Part shown: one piece after another, positions 17,755 through 25,026 of the stretch
How the letters are laid out: each line of letters begins with the position of its first letter
Position numbering within the stretch: position 1 is the stretch's first letter
Assembly: GCA_026391835.1 (NCBI GenBank)
Contig: JAPLDF010000030.1
Location: 1-64,000, forward strand
Source: Bacteroidota bacterium
GTDB taxonomy: Bacteria; Bacteroidota; Bacteroidia; Bacteroidales; FEN-979
Direction: 5' to 3'
Length of the DNA: 64,000 nt
Program-made: the position numbers and the translations under genes
Notes under the pieces: generated by a model
The model's database searches: none
What the model was told of the DNA's origin: nothing
Seen by the model: only the letters and a program-made list of their open reading frames with translations

Positions 17755-18717
17755 TTACTGTTTATTTTTTTTGCTGTATGGTGTGTCCTTATACCTTTCT
17801 TTTATTGCGGGATCAAGGTCGCCAAAGCCGCGTTCCACCTCGAACTGGCGGTCGACCGGTGGCAGGTAATAAACGCAGGGGCGGGTTCCAAGTGTTTCAA
17901 GATAACGGTAGCCGGCCCGGTCGCTGATGAGTTTGCTGAACTGGAATGTCTCGGTGCCATTGGTAACGGTGTCTTCGTCAACATCGCCAAAATAGATGAC
18001 GCCCATCGGGCAGGCTGAAGCGCAATAGGGAATTTTGCCAACACGGATCAGGTCGGGACAAAAATCACATTTTGAAACGGTACCTTCCTGCCCGGGACTT
18101 CCGGCTTCAGGGGAGTATGGCTCTTTGTCCTCATCAAATTCGGGGTAATGTTTCCAGGCAAAAACGCGGGTGGAGTAAGGACAGCCGGTCATGCAGAATT
18201 TACAGCCGATGCAGCGTTCATTGTCGATAAGTACAATGCCATCGCTGCGTTTGTAGGTTGCCCCGACGGGGCATACGCTGACGCACAAAGGGTTGTCGCA
18301 ATGGAAGCAGGGTTTCGGGAACCAGTAAGGAGAGGTTTTTTCTGAATCCTGGAGCAGGTACACCTTCATGAATTCCTGGCTTTTGGGCAGGTGATGGCCC
18401 TTTTGACAGGCTTCGACACATTTCCGTGCGTTTTTGCATTTCCCAAGGTCGATGACCATAACAAATTTACGGCCGGGAATCCCTTTGTGAGACTCTTCTC
18501 TTGAAACGCGGGGAAGTTTGAGCAGGCCTTTGTCAACCTCCATGATTTCGCCATCGGTTGTAAGAACTTTTACCTTTTCGCCGGTCTCTGTGGCCGTTGC
18601 GTCAACATATGCCGCAATCAGACCACTGCCAATGGCAACCCCGGCACCGGCAATAATTCCTTTTTTAAGGAATTGACGACGTGAGTTTTTCTGGTTTTTA
18701 TTCAATTCTTCTTCCAC
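17755..18717 (-). CDS. Tat-exported 4Fe-4S ferredoxin subunit (NrfC/HybA type)
   Basis: Periplasmic electron-transfer subunit partnering the NrfD-type protein. The 320-residue chain starts with a twin-arginine signal (SRRQFLKKG, 12-20) and a hydrophobic stretch to about 36. Cluster motifs: Cys137/140/145/149, Cys169/172/175/179, and Cys217/220/232/236 are complete. The first motif (Cys94, Cys100, Cys104) has Ala97 where a fourth Cys is expected, so it may hold a 3Fe-4S cluster or another form. The gene lies 11 bases after the cytochrome b gene and 2 bases before the NrfD gene. The set resembles the inner-membrane menaquinol:cytochrome c modules of Geobacter (Cbc type), an analogy from composition only. 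Confidence 0.85.
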   Translation of the reverse strand: MEEELNKNQKNSRRQFLKKGIIAGAGVAIGSGLIAAYVDATATETGEKVKVLTTDGEIMEVDKGLLKLPRVSREESHKGIPGRKFVMVIDLGKCKNARKCVEACQKGHHLPKSQEFMKVYLLQDSEKTSPYWFPKPCFHCDNPLCVSVCPVGATYKRSDGIVLIDNERCIGCKFCMTGCPYSTRVFAWKHYPEFDEDKEPYSPEAGSPGQEGTVSKCDFCPDLIRVGKIPYCASACPMGVIYFGDVDEDTVTNGTETFQFSKLISDRAGYRYLETLGTRPCVYYLPPVDRQFEVERGFGDLDPAIKERYKDTPYSKKNKQ

Positions 18718-18728
18718 GGTTATAAAAT

Positions 18729-19352
18729 TTAGTGAGATTCATGAAACCCATTGATCATGCTCTTAAAGTTGCTGGTCGGGTTTTTCCCGATGGTGCAAAA
18801 ATAGACATGGACACACATGATGATGCTGATCGCAAAGCCTGCAACAATGTGAAACAGGTCGGTTAGATCAAGTCCACTGAAGCCAAAGAAACTTTTAACG
18901 GTAATTTCAGGGTATAGAAGTCCCCAGCCTGAAAGAATTACAAACGGAACGAATCCATACATCAGGACGACATAGGTTACCTGCTGCAGGGGATTGAATT
19001 TGCTTTCCTCGTTAACCGGGAACGGGGCATCGGCTTTTTTAAAAAGGCCGACAGTATAATAAATGAATTGTTTTTGAAGGCGATCCAGGAATCCCTTTAC
19101 CGGAATTACATAATAGGCTCCATTCGGGGTAAAGAGGTTGCCGATAAAGAAAATGCCATAGCTCACCGATAAAATAATCCCGGCGATATTGTGTACGGAG
19201 ACAGCGGCATTAAATTTTACAATGGTTTCGGGATTTGAAAACTGGATACTTAAGCCGGTGATGATGAGTGTGAGGCAGAGTAGGGCATTGGCCATGTGCC
19301 AGATCCTGATCCATACAGGATACAAATAGAGCCGTTCAGTTTGATGGTTCAT
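18729..19352 (-). CDS. cytochrome b561-type membrane subunit
   Basis: Di-heme b-type cytochrome of the kind that passes electrons between menaquinone and periplasmic cytochromes, similar to thiosulfate reductase or hydrogenase cytochrome b subunits. In 207 residues there are four membrane helices. Candidate heme ligands are His19 (RIWHMANALL), His54 (SVHNIAG), His168 (DLFHIVAG) and His182 (CVHVYF). The gene lies 9 bases after the heptaheme cytochrome gene and 11 bases before the Fe-S gene, so the four are one transcription unit. Confidence 0.8.
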   Translation of the reverse strand: MNHQTERLYLYPVWIRIWHMANALLCLTLIITGLSIQFSNPETIVKFNAAVSVHNIAGIILSVSYGIFFIGNLFTPNGAYYVIPVKGFLDRLQKQFIYYTVGLFKKADAPFPVNEESKFNPLQQVTYVVLMYGFVPFVILSGWGLLYPEITVKSFFGFSGLDLTDLFHIVAGFAISIIMCVHVYFCTIGKNPTSNFKSMINGFHESH

Positions 19353-19361
19353 ATAGTCGTT

Positions 19362-20381
19362 TTATTTTTTAATTCGCAGAGCGGCATGAATTGCAATAAC
19401 CAGTATTGTAAGGCCAAAAATACCCAGGCTGATGATGTTCAGGGTATTGCTTTTATCGGGACCGATGGTTGTGGCGTCGCCCATCAGCAGACCCTTGACG
19501 ATTCCTTCTTTCTGAATTTTCTCACTCACCTGGTGTTTATACAGCGAAGCGTACAGAATAGAGTTTTTTGAATGACAGGATTCACATTTTCGAACGGCAA
19601 ATTTCTTAGGCATGATATGATGCGCCACTACCAGGGTATCGTCGTTTTTAGCGTGACATTCGATGCAGCGCACATTGGTAAAGTGAGATGCCTGGTTGGG
19701 CAGCCATTCGTGCTTCTTTAAAATATTTGGTTTTGCCTTGTCGGTAAGCAACTGGTAATTTTTCAAATCGGCATGACAATTCAGGCAAATCATGTTGTCG
19801 TATATGATGGTCTCTTTCAGATTGTCGTTGGTACGGGCGTTGATTTTATATGTATGTGCGTTGTGGCACATCCAGCAGGTAAAATCTGCGCTATGTTTTT
19901 CGGAATGTACGCTGGCCTGAAATTCCGTTTCGATTTGTTCAAATTTGAATTTAGCATATTTTTCGTCCCCGCCATGGCAGTCGATGCAATTGGCCTTTGC
20001 TTCCATGCGCAGGTTCCCGGCATGGGGGAATGTACCATAATCTTCGGAATGGCAGTCTGTGCATTTGAATTCACGGTGATTTGACACATAGAATACGTCG
20101 CGGCTCAACACCAGCTCGGTATACATCCGCTTTGTGACTGTTTTTTTTGATTCGGAGTTTTCGTAGGCGTATTTAGACTGCCCGTGGCATTTGAGGCAGT
20201 TTTCATTTTCTACGGCATTTTTAAATTTGGAAAGATCTATTTTGGACGGTTTTTCCTGCTCGGTTTGGATTGCAGTGGCTGTGGGGGTATCTGATGTTTT
20301 TACAAGGGTGAATGCGAGCGTAAAAAGCATTAGAAGCACCAGCACGACCCATGCGGGCCGGATATTTGCTTTGTGAATCAT
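19362..20381 (-). CDS. heptaheme c-type cytochrome, double membrane anchor
   Basis: Periplasmic multiheme cytochrome predicted to receive electrons from the cytochrome b/NrfD complex. The 339-residue protein has an N-terminal membrane helix (about 11-28), seven CxxCH heme motifs (CLKCH starting at Cys62, then CTDCH, CIDCH, CWMCH, CLNCH, CIECH, CESCH), and a second membrane helix near the C-terminus (about 315-335). Extra His residues between motifs can act as distal ligands. It is the first gene of the four-gene inner-membrane operon; a stem-loop (20420-20458) separates it from the monoheme cytochrome gene upstream. Confidence 0.85.
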   Translation of the reverse strand: MIHKANIRPAWVVLVLLMLFTLAFTLVKTSDTPTATAIQTEQEKPSKIDLSKFKNAVENENCLKCHGQSKYAYENSESKKTVTKRMYTELVLSRDVFYVSNHREFKCTDCHSEDYGTFPHAGNLRMEAKANCIDCHGGDEKYAKFKFEQIETEFQASVHSEKHSADFTCWMCHNAHTYKINARTNDNLKETIIYDNMICLNCHADLKNYQLLTDKAKPNILKKHEWLPNQASHFTNVRCIECHAKNDDTLVVAHHIMPKKFAVRKCESCHSKNSILYASLYKHQVSEKIQKEGIVKGLLMGDATTIGPDKSNTLNIISLGIFGLTILVIAIHAALRIKK

Positions 20382-20414
20382 AGTTTTTGTAGTGAGTTAA
20401 TCGGGTTGAGAACG

Positions 20415-20458
20415 AAAAAAAATGGGTGTTGACAAGGAAGCCCTGTTAACACCCATTT
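20415..20458 (-). terminator. intrinsic terminator after monoheme cytochrome gene
   Basis: A 15-bp arm at 20420-20434 pairs with 20444-20458 (14 of 15 positions), with a nine-base loop. Read on the minus strand it is followed by a run of eight T (20422-20415). It lies between the monoheme cytochrome gene (end 20476) and the heptaheme operon, so it can end or attenuate transcription there. Confidence 0.75.
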
Positions 20459-20475
20459 AGTGAGTCATTGTGCAG

Positions 20476-20889
20476 TTATTTTTTTAATGTACGCATGAAT
20501 GCAACCAATGCCCAACGATCGTTGGCATCAGGAATTTTCTTTTCATAAGCAGGCATTTCATCGCGGCCTTTATCGGTACGATAGAAGATTTCGCCATCTG
20601 TTGATGCCTGGAAAGCGGCAGAAGAGAAGTCGCCCGGGTTGGTTTTTAAAGAAGCGGCTTTTGGGCCATCACCCAAACCTTTGCTTCCGTGGCATGATTT
20701 GCAATGCTTTGCCCAAAGTTCCTTGCCTGTAGCAACGTCAGCTTTAGCAGGAGCTTTCATGGTTTTGTCTTTATCAGGAACAGGCCATGGTTTTGCTTTT
20801 GCCTGAGCATGAACTGCATTGCCAAACAGGAAAACTACAGCGATAACTGCAGCTACCATAATTGTTGCGATTTTTTGTGTTGATTTCAT
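20476..20889 (-). CDS. periplasmic monoheme cytochrome c (class I)
   Basis: Small soluble electron carrier of 137 residues with a cleavable signal (ending near AVHAQA, 25-30). The single heme site is CKSCHG (Cys63, Cys66, His67), followed by the GLGDGPKAA loop; Met112 in DEMPAY is the likely second iron ligand, giving a high-potential class I fold. It sits between the inner-membrane operon and the outer-membrane genes of the island, the natural place for a shuttle between them. A 14-bp palindrome lies directly ahead of its start and an intrinsic terminator follows it. Confidence 0.9.
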   Translation of the reverse strand: MKSTQKIATIMVAAVIAVVFLFGNAVHAQAKAKPWPVPDKDKTMKAPAKADVATGKELWAKHCKSCHGSKGLGDGPKAASLKTNPGDFSSAAFQASTDGEIFYRTDKGRDEMPAYEKKIPDANDRWALVAFMRTLKK

Positions 20890-20902
20890 AGTTTTTAAGT
20901 TT

Positions 20903-20916
20903 AATTGTTAACAATT
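20903..20916. promoter_or_regulatory. 14-bp palindrome ahead of cytochrome gene
   Basis: AATTGTTAACAATT is a perfect palindrome 14 bases before the monoheme cytochrome start codon (minus strand). It could be an operator for a dimeric regulator, but it is AT-rich and lies where the ribosome binds, so it may have no regulatory role. Confidence 0.3.
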
Positions 20917-20932
20917 GAAATAAGGAAAAAAT

Positions 20933-21991
20933 TTAAAATGTCCACAACCGGGTAATGTTGAATCCAAGGAGTATAAATCCGTTGTATGGATTATTATAAT
21001 TATACATTGCTGTTTCCTGGGGAACCAGGCCGTTGGCTGATGTGAGGAATATCTGGAAAGCATGGGTGCTTGTGGATATTTCGACACCCAGGCTGGCGTT
21101 GGGCCATGGAGCAGTATTCAGGTAAGTGAAAACAGGTTGGGAGTAGCTTAGAAGGATCGAGGTTTGCGGACTGATTTTAAGTCTTCCGAGTCCGGAAATG
21201 CTGAGGTTGTCATTTCTCATGCCGTTGACATGGTTGTTGGCCATTTCAACCTGGTCAACGAGGTTATAGTGCATGTATGAAATCCCTAACTGTGCTGAAA
21301 ATTCCTTACAGAATCTACGGGCGAACATAAATTCGGCATAATATGAAAGACGGTAGGATCCCTTAAAAGTTTTGTCAAACAACGAACCAAGGTCTTTGCT
21401 GTTAGCCCCCTTGAGTCCGGTGGCCTGGTTGTAGGTGATATAGTTCAGTCCAAAATTGGTGTCATTCTGAACAATCTGATTTTGGATGCTGTGCCTGAAA
21501 GCGGTGTCCTGGACAAGGGACCCGTAATCGAGATCGGAGGCCAGTTTATTGTTGCCCAGTTGCGATTTGTTTCTGCCGTCGATGGCAACATTGCCATAGA
21601 AAGTAATTGTAAGCGGGAATCCCCCTTTGCGCTGCCGTGCGATGGCATATTTAAGGCTAAAATCCTGGAGCCTTTTGTTTTTGGTGGTTCCGATGCCGAC
21701 TTCGAGATCTTTGGTAATGGTGTAATTCAAACCAAACCGGATGTTTGAAGAGCCCCAGATTCCCCAGAGGTCTGACCATTTTTGCTGGAACGTGCCAAAA
21801 TCGTGCTGGATGATGAATTCAAGCGTTCTTGCTGGCGGAAGGGAAACGGTTTGGTCTGCAATGAAATATCCGCTTTCGAAGGGAGCTTTTGCCAGCTGTT
21901 TTTGTGCTGGTTGTTCCGGAATAGAATCCTGGGCGATAACCATACCAAGACCGCCTATCATGAAGGTGAAGCTGAGTAATAATCGTTTCAT
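20933..21991 (-). CDS. DUF5777-like outer-membrane beta-barrel protein
   Basis: Predicted outer-membrane beta-barrel of 352 residues. The start is set at the Met that begins the signal peptide (MKRLLLSFTFMIGGLGMVIA); an in-frame ATG eight codons upstream is less likely. The mature part opens with ARTLEFIIQHDFGTF, followed by NIRFGLNYTITKDLEVGIG and alternating amphipathic strands up to the terminal aromatic (LWTF), all typical of barrels that associate with cytochrome genes in Bacteroidota. It lies between cytochrome genes of the island, so a role as the membrane-spanning sheath or partner of an outer-membrane cytochrome is plausible but inferred. Confidence 0.7.
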   Translation of the reverse strand: MKRLLLSFTFMIGGLGMVIAQDSIPEQPAQKQLAKAPFESGYFIADQTVSLPPARTLEFIIQHDFGTFQQKWSDLWGIWGSSNIRFGLNYTITKDLEVGIGTTKNKRLQDFSLKYAIARQRKGGFPLTITFYGNVAIDGRNKSQLGNNKLASDLDYGSLVQDTAFRHSIQNQIVQNDTNFGLNYITYNQATGLKGANSKDLGSLFDKTFKGSYRLSYYAEFMFARRFCKEFSAQLGISYMHYNLVDQVEMANNHVNGMRNDNLSISGLGRLKISPQTSILLSYSQPVFTYLNTAPWPNASLGVEISTSTHAFQIFLTSANGLVPQETAMYNYNNPYNGFILLGFNITRLWTF

Positions 21992-22045
21992 TTTACCCAA
22001 AGAATATGTATGCATTTCGATAAAGTATTAGTGTGAATAAATCAA

Positions 22046-22444
22046 TTAATTATTTTTCGCGCCCTGCCTGATCCATTTGTAGGTGGAATCAGCATTTGCC
22101 GTTGTGCAGTACTGATGCATGCTTCCGCCGACAGCCATTTTTTTATACAGGATACTATTTCCCGGAACAACGGTATCTACCATACCCGACATGCTCATCA
22201 ATGACTGGTAGGATTTTCCTGAGACCAGAACGGGTGCAGTTTGACCTACTCCATGGCACAAAGTGCATTTTGCAGTAAAGACGGGCTGAATTTCTCCTGA
22301 ATAACTGATTTTATTTTCAGTGGGAGATATTGGTGGAGGCGGAGGTGATGGTGGTTCGGGTACAATGTAATCGCGTGTACAGGAAGAAAAGAGAAAAAGC
22401 ACGAAAAAAATCGTCATCAGTTTTTTCAACGTTCTGCTTTGCAT
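22046..22444 (-). CDS. monoheme cytochrome c lipoprotein
   Basis: A 132-residue lipoprotein: the signal ends in LFSSC (Cys22), then a Pro-rich spacer (PEPPSPPPPPISP, 29-41) and a compact domain with one heme site (CTLCHG, Cys60/Cys63/His64). The domain resembles the short cytochrome modules often fused to Bacteroidota outer-membrane proteins, with GNSILYKKMAVGG near 95-107. The Pro-rich linker would let the heme domain swing away from the membrane. Met residues after the motif may provide the sixth ligand. The gene is 54 bases before the beta-barrel gene and probably shares its transcript. Confidence 0.75.
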   Translation of the reverse strand: MQSRTLKKLMTIFFVLFLFSSCTRDYIVPEPPSPPPPPISPTENKISYSGEIQPVFTAKCTLCHGVGQTAPVLVSGKSYQSLMSMSGMVDTVVPGNSILYKKMAVGGSMHQYCTTANADSTYKWIRQGAKNN

Positions 22445-22527
22445 AATTAATTTTTTTGGGTTGAACGATTAAAGATTCGTTAATAATTTATTTTTCAAGC
22501 AAGTTACAAGAATAATTTCATAATTGT

Positions 22528-22562
22528 AAAAAAAGGCTTCAGTTTTGCTGAAGCCTTTTTTT
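22528..22562 (-). terminator. intrinsic terminator after multiheme lipoprotein gene
   Basis: GGCTTCAG (22535-22542) pairs perfectly with CTGAAGCC (22548-22555), extended by A/T pairs on both sides, loop TTTTG. Because of the flanking A and T runs it could work in both directions; it lies just after the stop of the multiheme lipoprotein gene on the minus strand, separating it from the rest of the island. Confidence 0.85.
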
Positions 22563-22578
22563 AACGTATTAATTCCTG

Positions 22579-23958
22579 TTACAAGCCAGCTGCATTCAGG
22601 GCTTCAACAGAGTTGGTTAAAAGAGCTCTTACATATTGGGTATTGTGAATACCCAGGCTATACTCCCGTAAACAGAACTGGAAGTTAATGATAGCGCCCA
22701 TCTGAACAAACTTCAAGGAGGGGAATTTAGGTTTTGTCAAATTGATGGCACTTGTATTATAAGGATCTCTCCAGTAACCGGCATCATTTGTTCCGGCACC
22801 GTAGATGTCCATATAGCCATCATAATTTTTGGTAGTTACACCTGCCCAAAGGTTTGTTGCAGCGGCATCAGCGTGAAGAAGATCATGTCCACTGCCGGCA
22901 GCGTTGATTTTCAGAGCCAGTGCATCAAGCAGTCCTTTGATTTCGGTACGGGTACCTTTCCATTTGGCGGAGTTGGCGTCAATCGGGCTGGCAGCGTGGC
23001 AACCGGTTACATTACAACCATTGAAGTTCCAGGTTGTGCTTGAGCTCAGCGGGGTTTCTTTTGCGTTTCTTACATTAAACGAGTGACCTCCGGCGACACC
23101 GGTCATAGGGTCGGCCATGTGGCAATCCTGACAGGTAGCAACGGTTGTGTGCGGGGAATTGGAATAAGAAACACTTCCCGGATATTCAATGGCACCCATC
23201 CCGGCATAAACACCGCTCACGGCGCCGTAGTGAATGTGCATCCTGTAAGAAGGCCTTACCCATTTGTTGTTGTTTGGTGCAGCGCTGTCGAACATCACCA
23301 CGTTGGGGAAGTTTTTCACACTGTCATAATTGAGCAACCTTGAATCGTTAGCAGCCGGGCCGGAACAGGTCAAAGGACGTGGCTGGTGGCATTTTGCGCA
23401 TAAATTGCTTTTGCCGCCACCCTGTGTCAGGTTGATGGTCTTCGCGCCGCCCCACATGGTCATTGCAACGGGAGCTACAGAAGTCAGTGCAAGGTCGGTA
23501 GCACCATAAGTTGTGTGTAAACTGCTGTGGCAGGTAAAGCAGCTGATCTCGCCAATGGCGTCGGAAGCTGCAGTTACATAAGGATTCTCCCATTTTTTTG
23601 TTGTGGCATTGTAAGTGAATGCGGTGGGAGTGTTGTTTGTACAAACATAGATAAAGGCTTTTTGAGCGTGGCAGGGCGTACATGATGTATTTCCGGCTTC
23701 TTCAAAGGCAGTGGTGCCCCAATTATGTTTTGACATTTCAAATTCAGTGGCGATTGCATCCACAACAGCTTTTGCATGGCACTGTTTACAGTTTTCGGTT
23801 GCATCTTTGCCATTGGTACCATCTTTACCGGTAGGACCAGCGGCACCAGTGGCACCTGTGGCGCCAACGGGGCCTTCCTTCGTGCAGGAAGCCAGAATCA
23901 AACAGACCGCGGCGATCATCAGCCCGGCAGAGAAAAAGGATCTTTGTAAATTTTTCAT
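22579..23958 (-). CDS. multiheme cytochrome lipoprotein with collagen-like stalk
   Basis: Predicted outer-membrane-anchored electron-transfer protein of 459 residues. The start is the Met followed by a lipoprotein signal ending in ILASC (Cys25). Directly behind it residues 29-52 form about eight Gly-x-y triplets, a short collagen-like stalk. Heme motifs: CKQCH (57-61), CTPCH, CFTCH, CAKCH, CQDCH and an unusual CNVTGCH with four residues between the cysteines, so five or six hemes. The tail (YSLGIHNTQYVRALLTNSVE) resembles the end segment of nitrite-reductase-like and outer-membrane multiheme cytochromes. An intrinsic terminator follows and FNR-like palindromes lie 130-165 bases upstream, so it is probably its own redox-controlled transcript. 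Substrate unknown. Confidence 0.8.
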   Translation of the reverse strand: MKNLQRSFFSAGLMIAAVCLILASCTKEGPVGATGATGAAGPTGKDGTNGKDATENCKQCHAKAVVDAIATEFEMSKHNWGTTAFEEAGNTSCTPCHAQKAFIYVCTNNTPTAFTYNATTKKWENPYVTAASDAIGEISCFTCHSSLHTTYGATDLALTSVAPVAMTMWGGAKTINLTQGGGKSNLCAKCHQPRPLTCSGPAANDSRLLNYDSVKNFPNVVMFDSAAPNNNKWVRPSYRMHIHYGAVSGVYAGMGAIEYPGSVSYSNSPHTTVATCQDCHMADPMTGVAGGHSFNVRNAKETPLSSSTTWNFNGCNVTGCHAASPIDANSAKWKGTRTEIKGLLDALALKINAAGSGHDLLHADAAATNLWAGVTTKNYDGYMDIYGAGTNDAGYWRDPYNTSAINLTKPKFPSLKFVQMGAIINFQFCLREYSLGIHNTQYVRALLTNSVEALNAAGL

Positions 23959-24024
23959 ACTCTTACAGTTTTTGTTAATAAATACGTTTATGCAGCGGAC
24001 AACTTGTGCAAATTGTTTCGGGAA

Positions 24025-24032
24025 CAAAAATA
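24025..24032 (-). promoter_or_regulatory. possible -7 box of multiheme lipoprotein gene
   Basis: TATTTTTG on the minus strand fits TAnnTTTG and lies 67 bases ahead of the start codon. No clear -33 TTTG is present, as would be expected for a promoter that depends on an activator. Confidence 0.35.
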
Positions 24033-24087
24033 TCGAAGATTATGGAAGGGACTGTTAATAAACAGGTGAGATTTGTTAATATTATAA

Positions 24088-24122
24088 CTGATATATCTCA
24101 ATCCTTCGTTGATATATATCAA
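24088..24122. promoter_or_regulatory. tandem FNR-like boxes
   Basis: TTGATATATATCAA at 24109-24122 is a perfect match to the FNR consensus TTGATnnnnATCAA. A weaker copy (CTGATATATCTCAA, 8 of 10 defined positions) lies at 24088-24101. The centres are 21 bp apart, two helical turns, so two dimers would bind on the same face. They lie between the Fnr-type regulator gene and the multiheme lipoprotein gene, upstream of the latter. Confidence 0.6.
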
Positions 24123-24214
24123 TCTGTATATGCAAATACAAACCCGGGCATCATTCTTTGGTGGAAAATTGGTATGGAAAGAGATTCTGAAAGAGGATAT
24201 CTGTGATTGTTTTA

Positions 24215-24910
24215 TCAACCGGTTTCGCTGATCTGGCGAAGTTGTTTCGTATTCAGGACCTCCATGGTGTTTCCGCTGATGGTCAGAATGCCCTCTTCCT
24301 TAAATTCTTTTAATATCCGGATGGCGCTTTCTTTTGACATACCTGAAAGATCAGCAAGGTCCTGCCGGGAAATTGACATTTCAAATGGATTCTGACAATA
24401 TATTTTATCGGAGAGATAAAATATCACATCTGCAATTCGTCCGTGCATCTGTTTTTGGGTGAGGCTGATCACCTGGTCGAAATTGAAAATGGACTGGAGT
24501 GATACCCGTTTGATAAATTCCTCTGCAAAATCGGGGTTTTCGCGAATCAGCTTCTTGAAAACGGTAACATCAACAAGGCATGCCGTGCAATCTTCAACAG
24601 CTGCGGCAGAGTAATAGTGGCGGTTATCGACATAGATTCCGGGACCAAAAATATAGTCAACAGGTTTAATGAGGGCCAGTATCAGGTTTTTGCCATAGCC
24701 TTCGATATATATTTTTGCCAGACCCGAGGTAACGCAAACAAAATAGGGAGATGGAGTACCTTGTTTGAAGATGATTTCACCGGCCTTATAACTTACCTGG
24801 AACCGGCTGCTGTTTATCAGTTCGACTTCGAGCGGACTTAGATTTTTAAAAATAGAGGATTTGCAGTTGCAATCGGCACAATTAGATGAATGATGTAACT
24901 TATTTACCAT
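24215..24910 (-). CDS. Crp/Fnr-family transcription regulator with N-terminal Cys cluster
   Basis: Likely oxygen- or redox-responsive regulator of the neighbouring cytochrome genes. The 231-residue protein starts with Cys11, Cys14 and Cys16, a spacing tighter than in E. coli FNR; Cys108/Cys111 in the cyclic-nucleotide-type fold could complete a cluster. The sensory beta-roll covers about 35-120, the dimer helix about 125-160, and the winged helix-turn-helix the rest. In the recognition helix (SKESAIRIL, 192-200) the Glu194 and Arg198 of FNR-type readers are kept while the FNR Ser is Ile197, consistent with TTGAT-like half-sites. Such sites occur in its own promoter region and before the cytochrome gene downstream. 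Confidence 0.85.
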   Translation of the reverse strand: MVNKLHHSSNCADCNCKSSIFKNLSPLEVELINSSRFQVSYKAGEIIFKQGTPSPYFVCVTSGLAKIYIEGYGKNLILALIKPVDYIFGPGIYVDNRHYYSAAAVEDCTACLVDVTVFKKLIRENPDFAEEFIKRVSLQSIFNFDQVISLTQKQMHGRIADVIFYLSDKIYCQNPFEMSISRQDLADLSGMSKESAIRILKEFKEEGILTISGNTMEVLNTKQLRQISETG

Positions 24911-24950
24911 CGGGTATGGCTGCTTGGGCCTGATTTTTTAGATAAGCAGA

Positions 24951-25024
24951 CAAAGATAGTGCTAAATTGATATAAAACAAATTAATTGGCTCTTTTTATC
25001 AACGGGAGAATTGAGATATATCAA
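24951..25024 (-). promoter_or_regulatory. promoter and FNR-like boxes of the regulator gene
   Basis: On the minus strand a TTTG (24981-24978) is followed after 19 bases by TATCTTTG (24958-24951), a full Bacteroidota promoter. A partial FNR-like box (TTGATATAAAACAA, 24967-24980) lies between the two elements, and a good one (TTGAGATATATCAA, 25011-25024, one mismatch) lies about 70 bases upstream of the expected transcript start. This layout suggests autoregulation. Confidence 0.6.
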
Positions 25025-25026
25025 CA

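Noticed and set aside
16439-18717. Polysulfide, tetrathionate or DMSO reductase operon
   Set aside because: The Fe-S and NrfD subunits fit, but the molybdopterin catalytic subunit that defines those enzymes is absent from the cluster.
6345-22038. DnaA boxes (TTATTCACA type)
   Set aside because: Only isolated single matches such as near 6345 and 22030 were seen, no cluster with an AT-rich unwinding region, so no oriC is claimed in the window.
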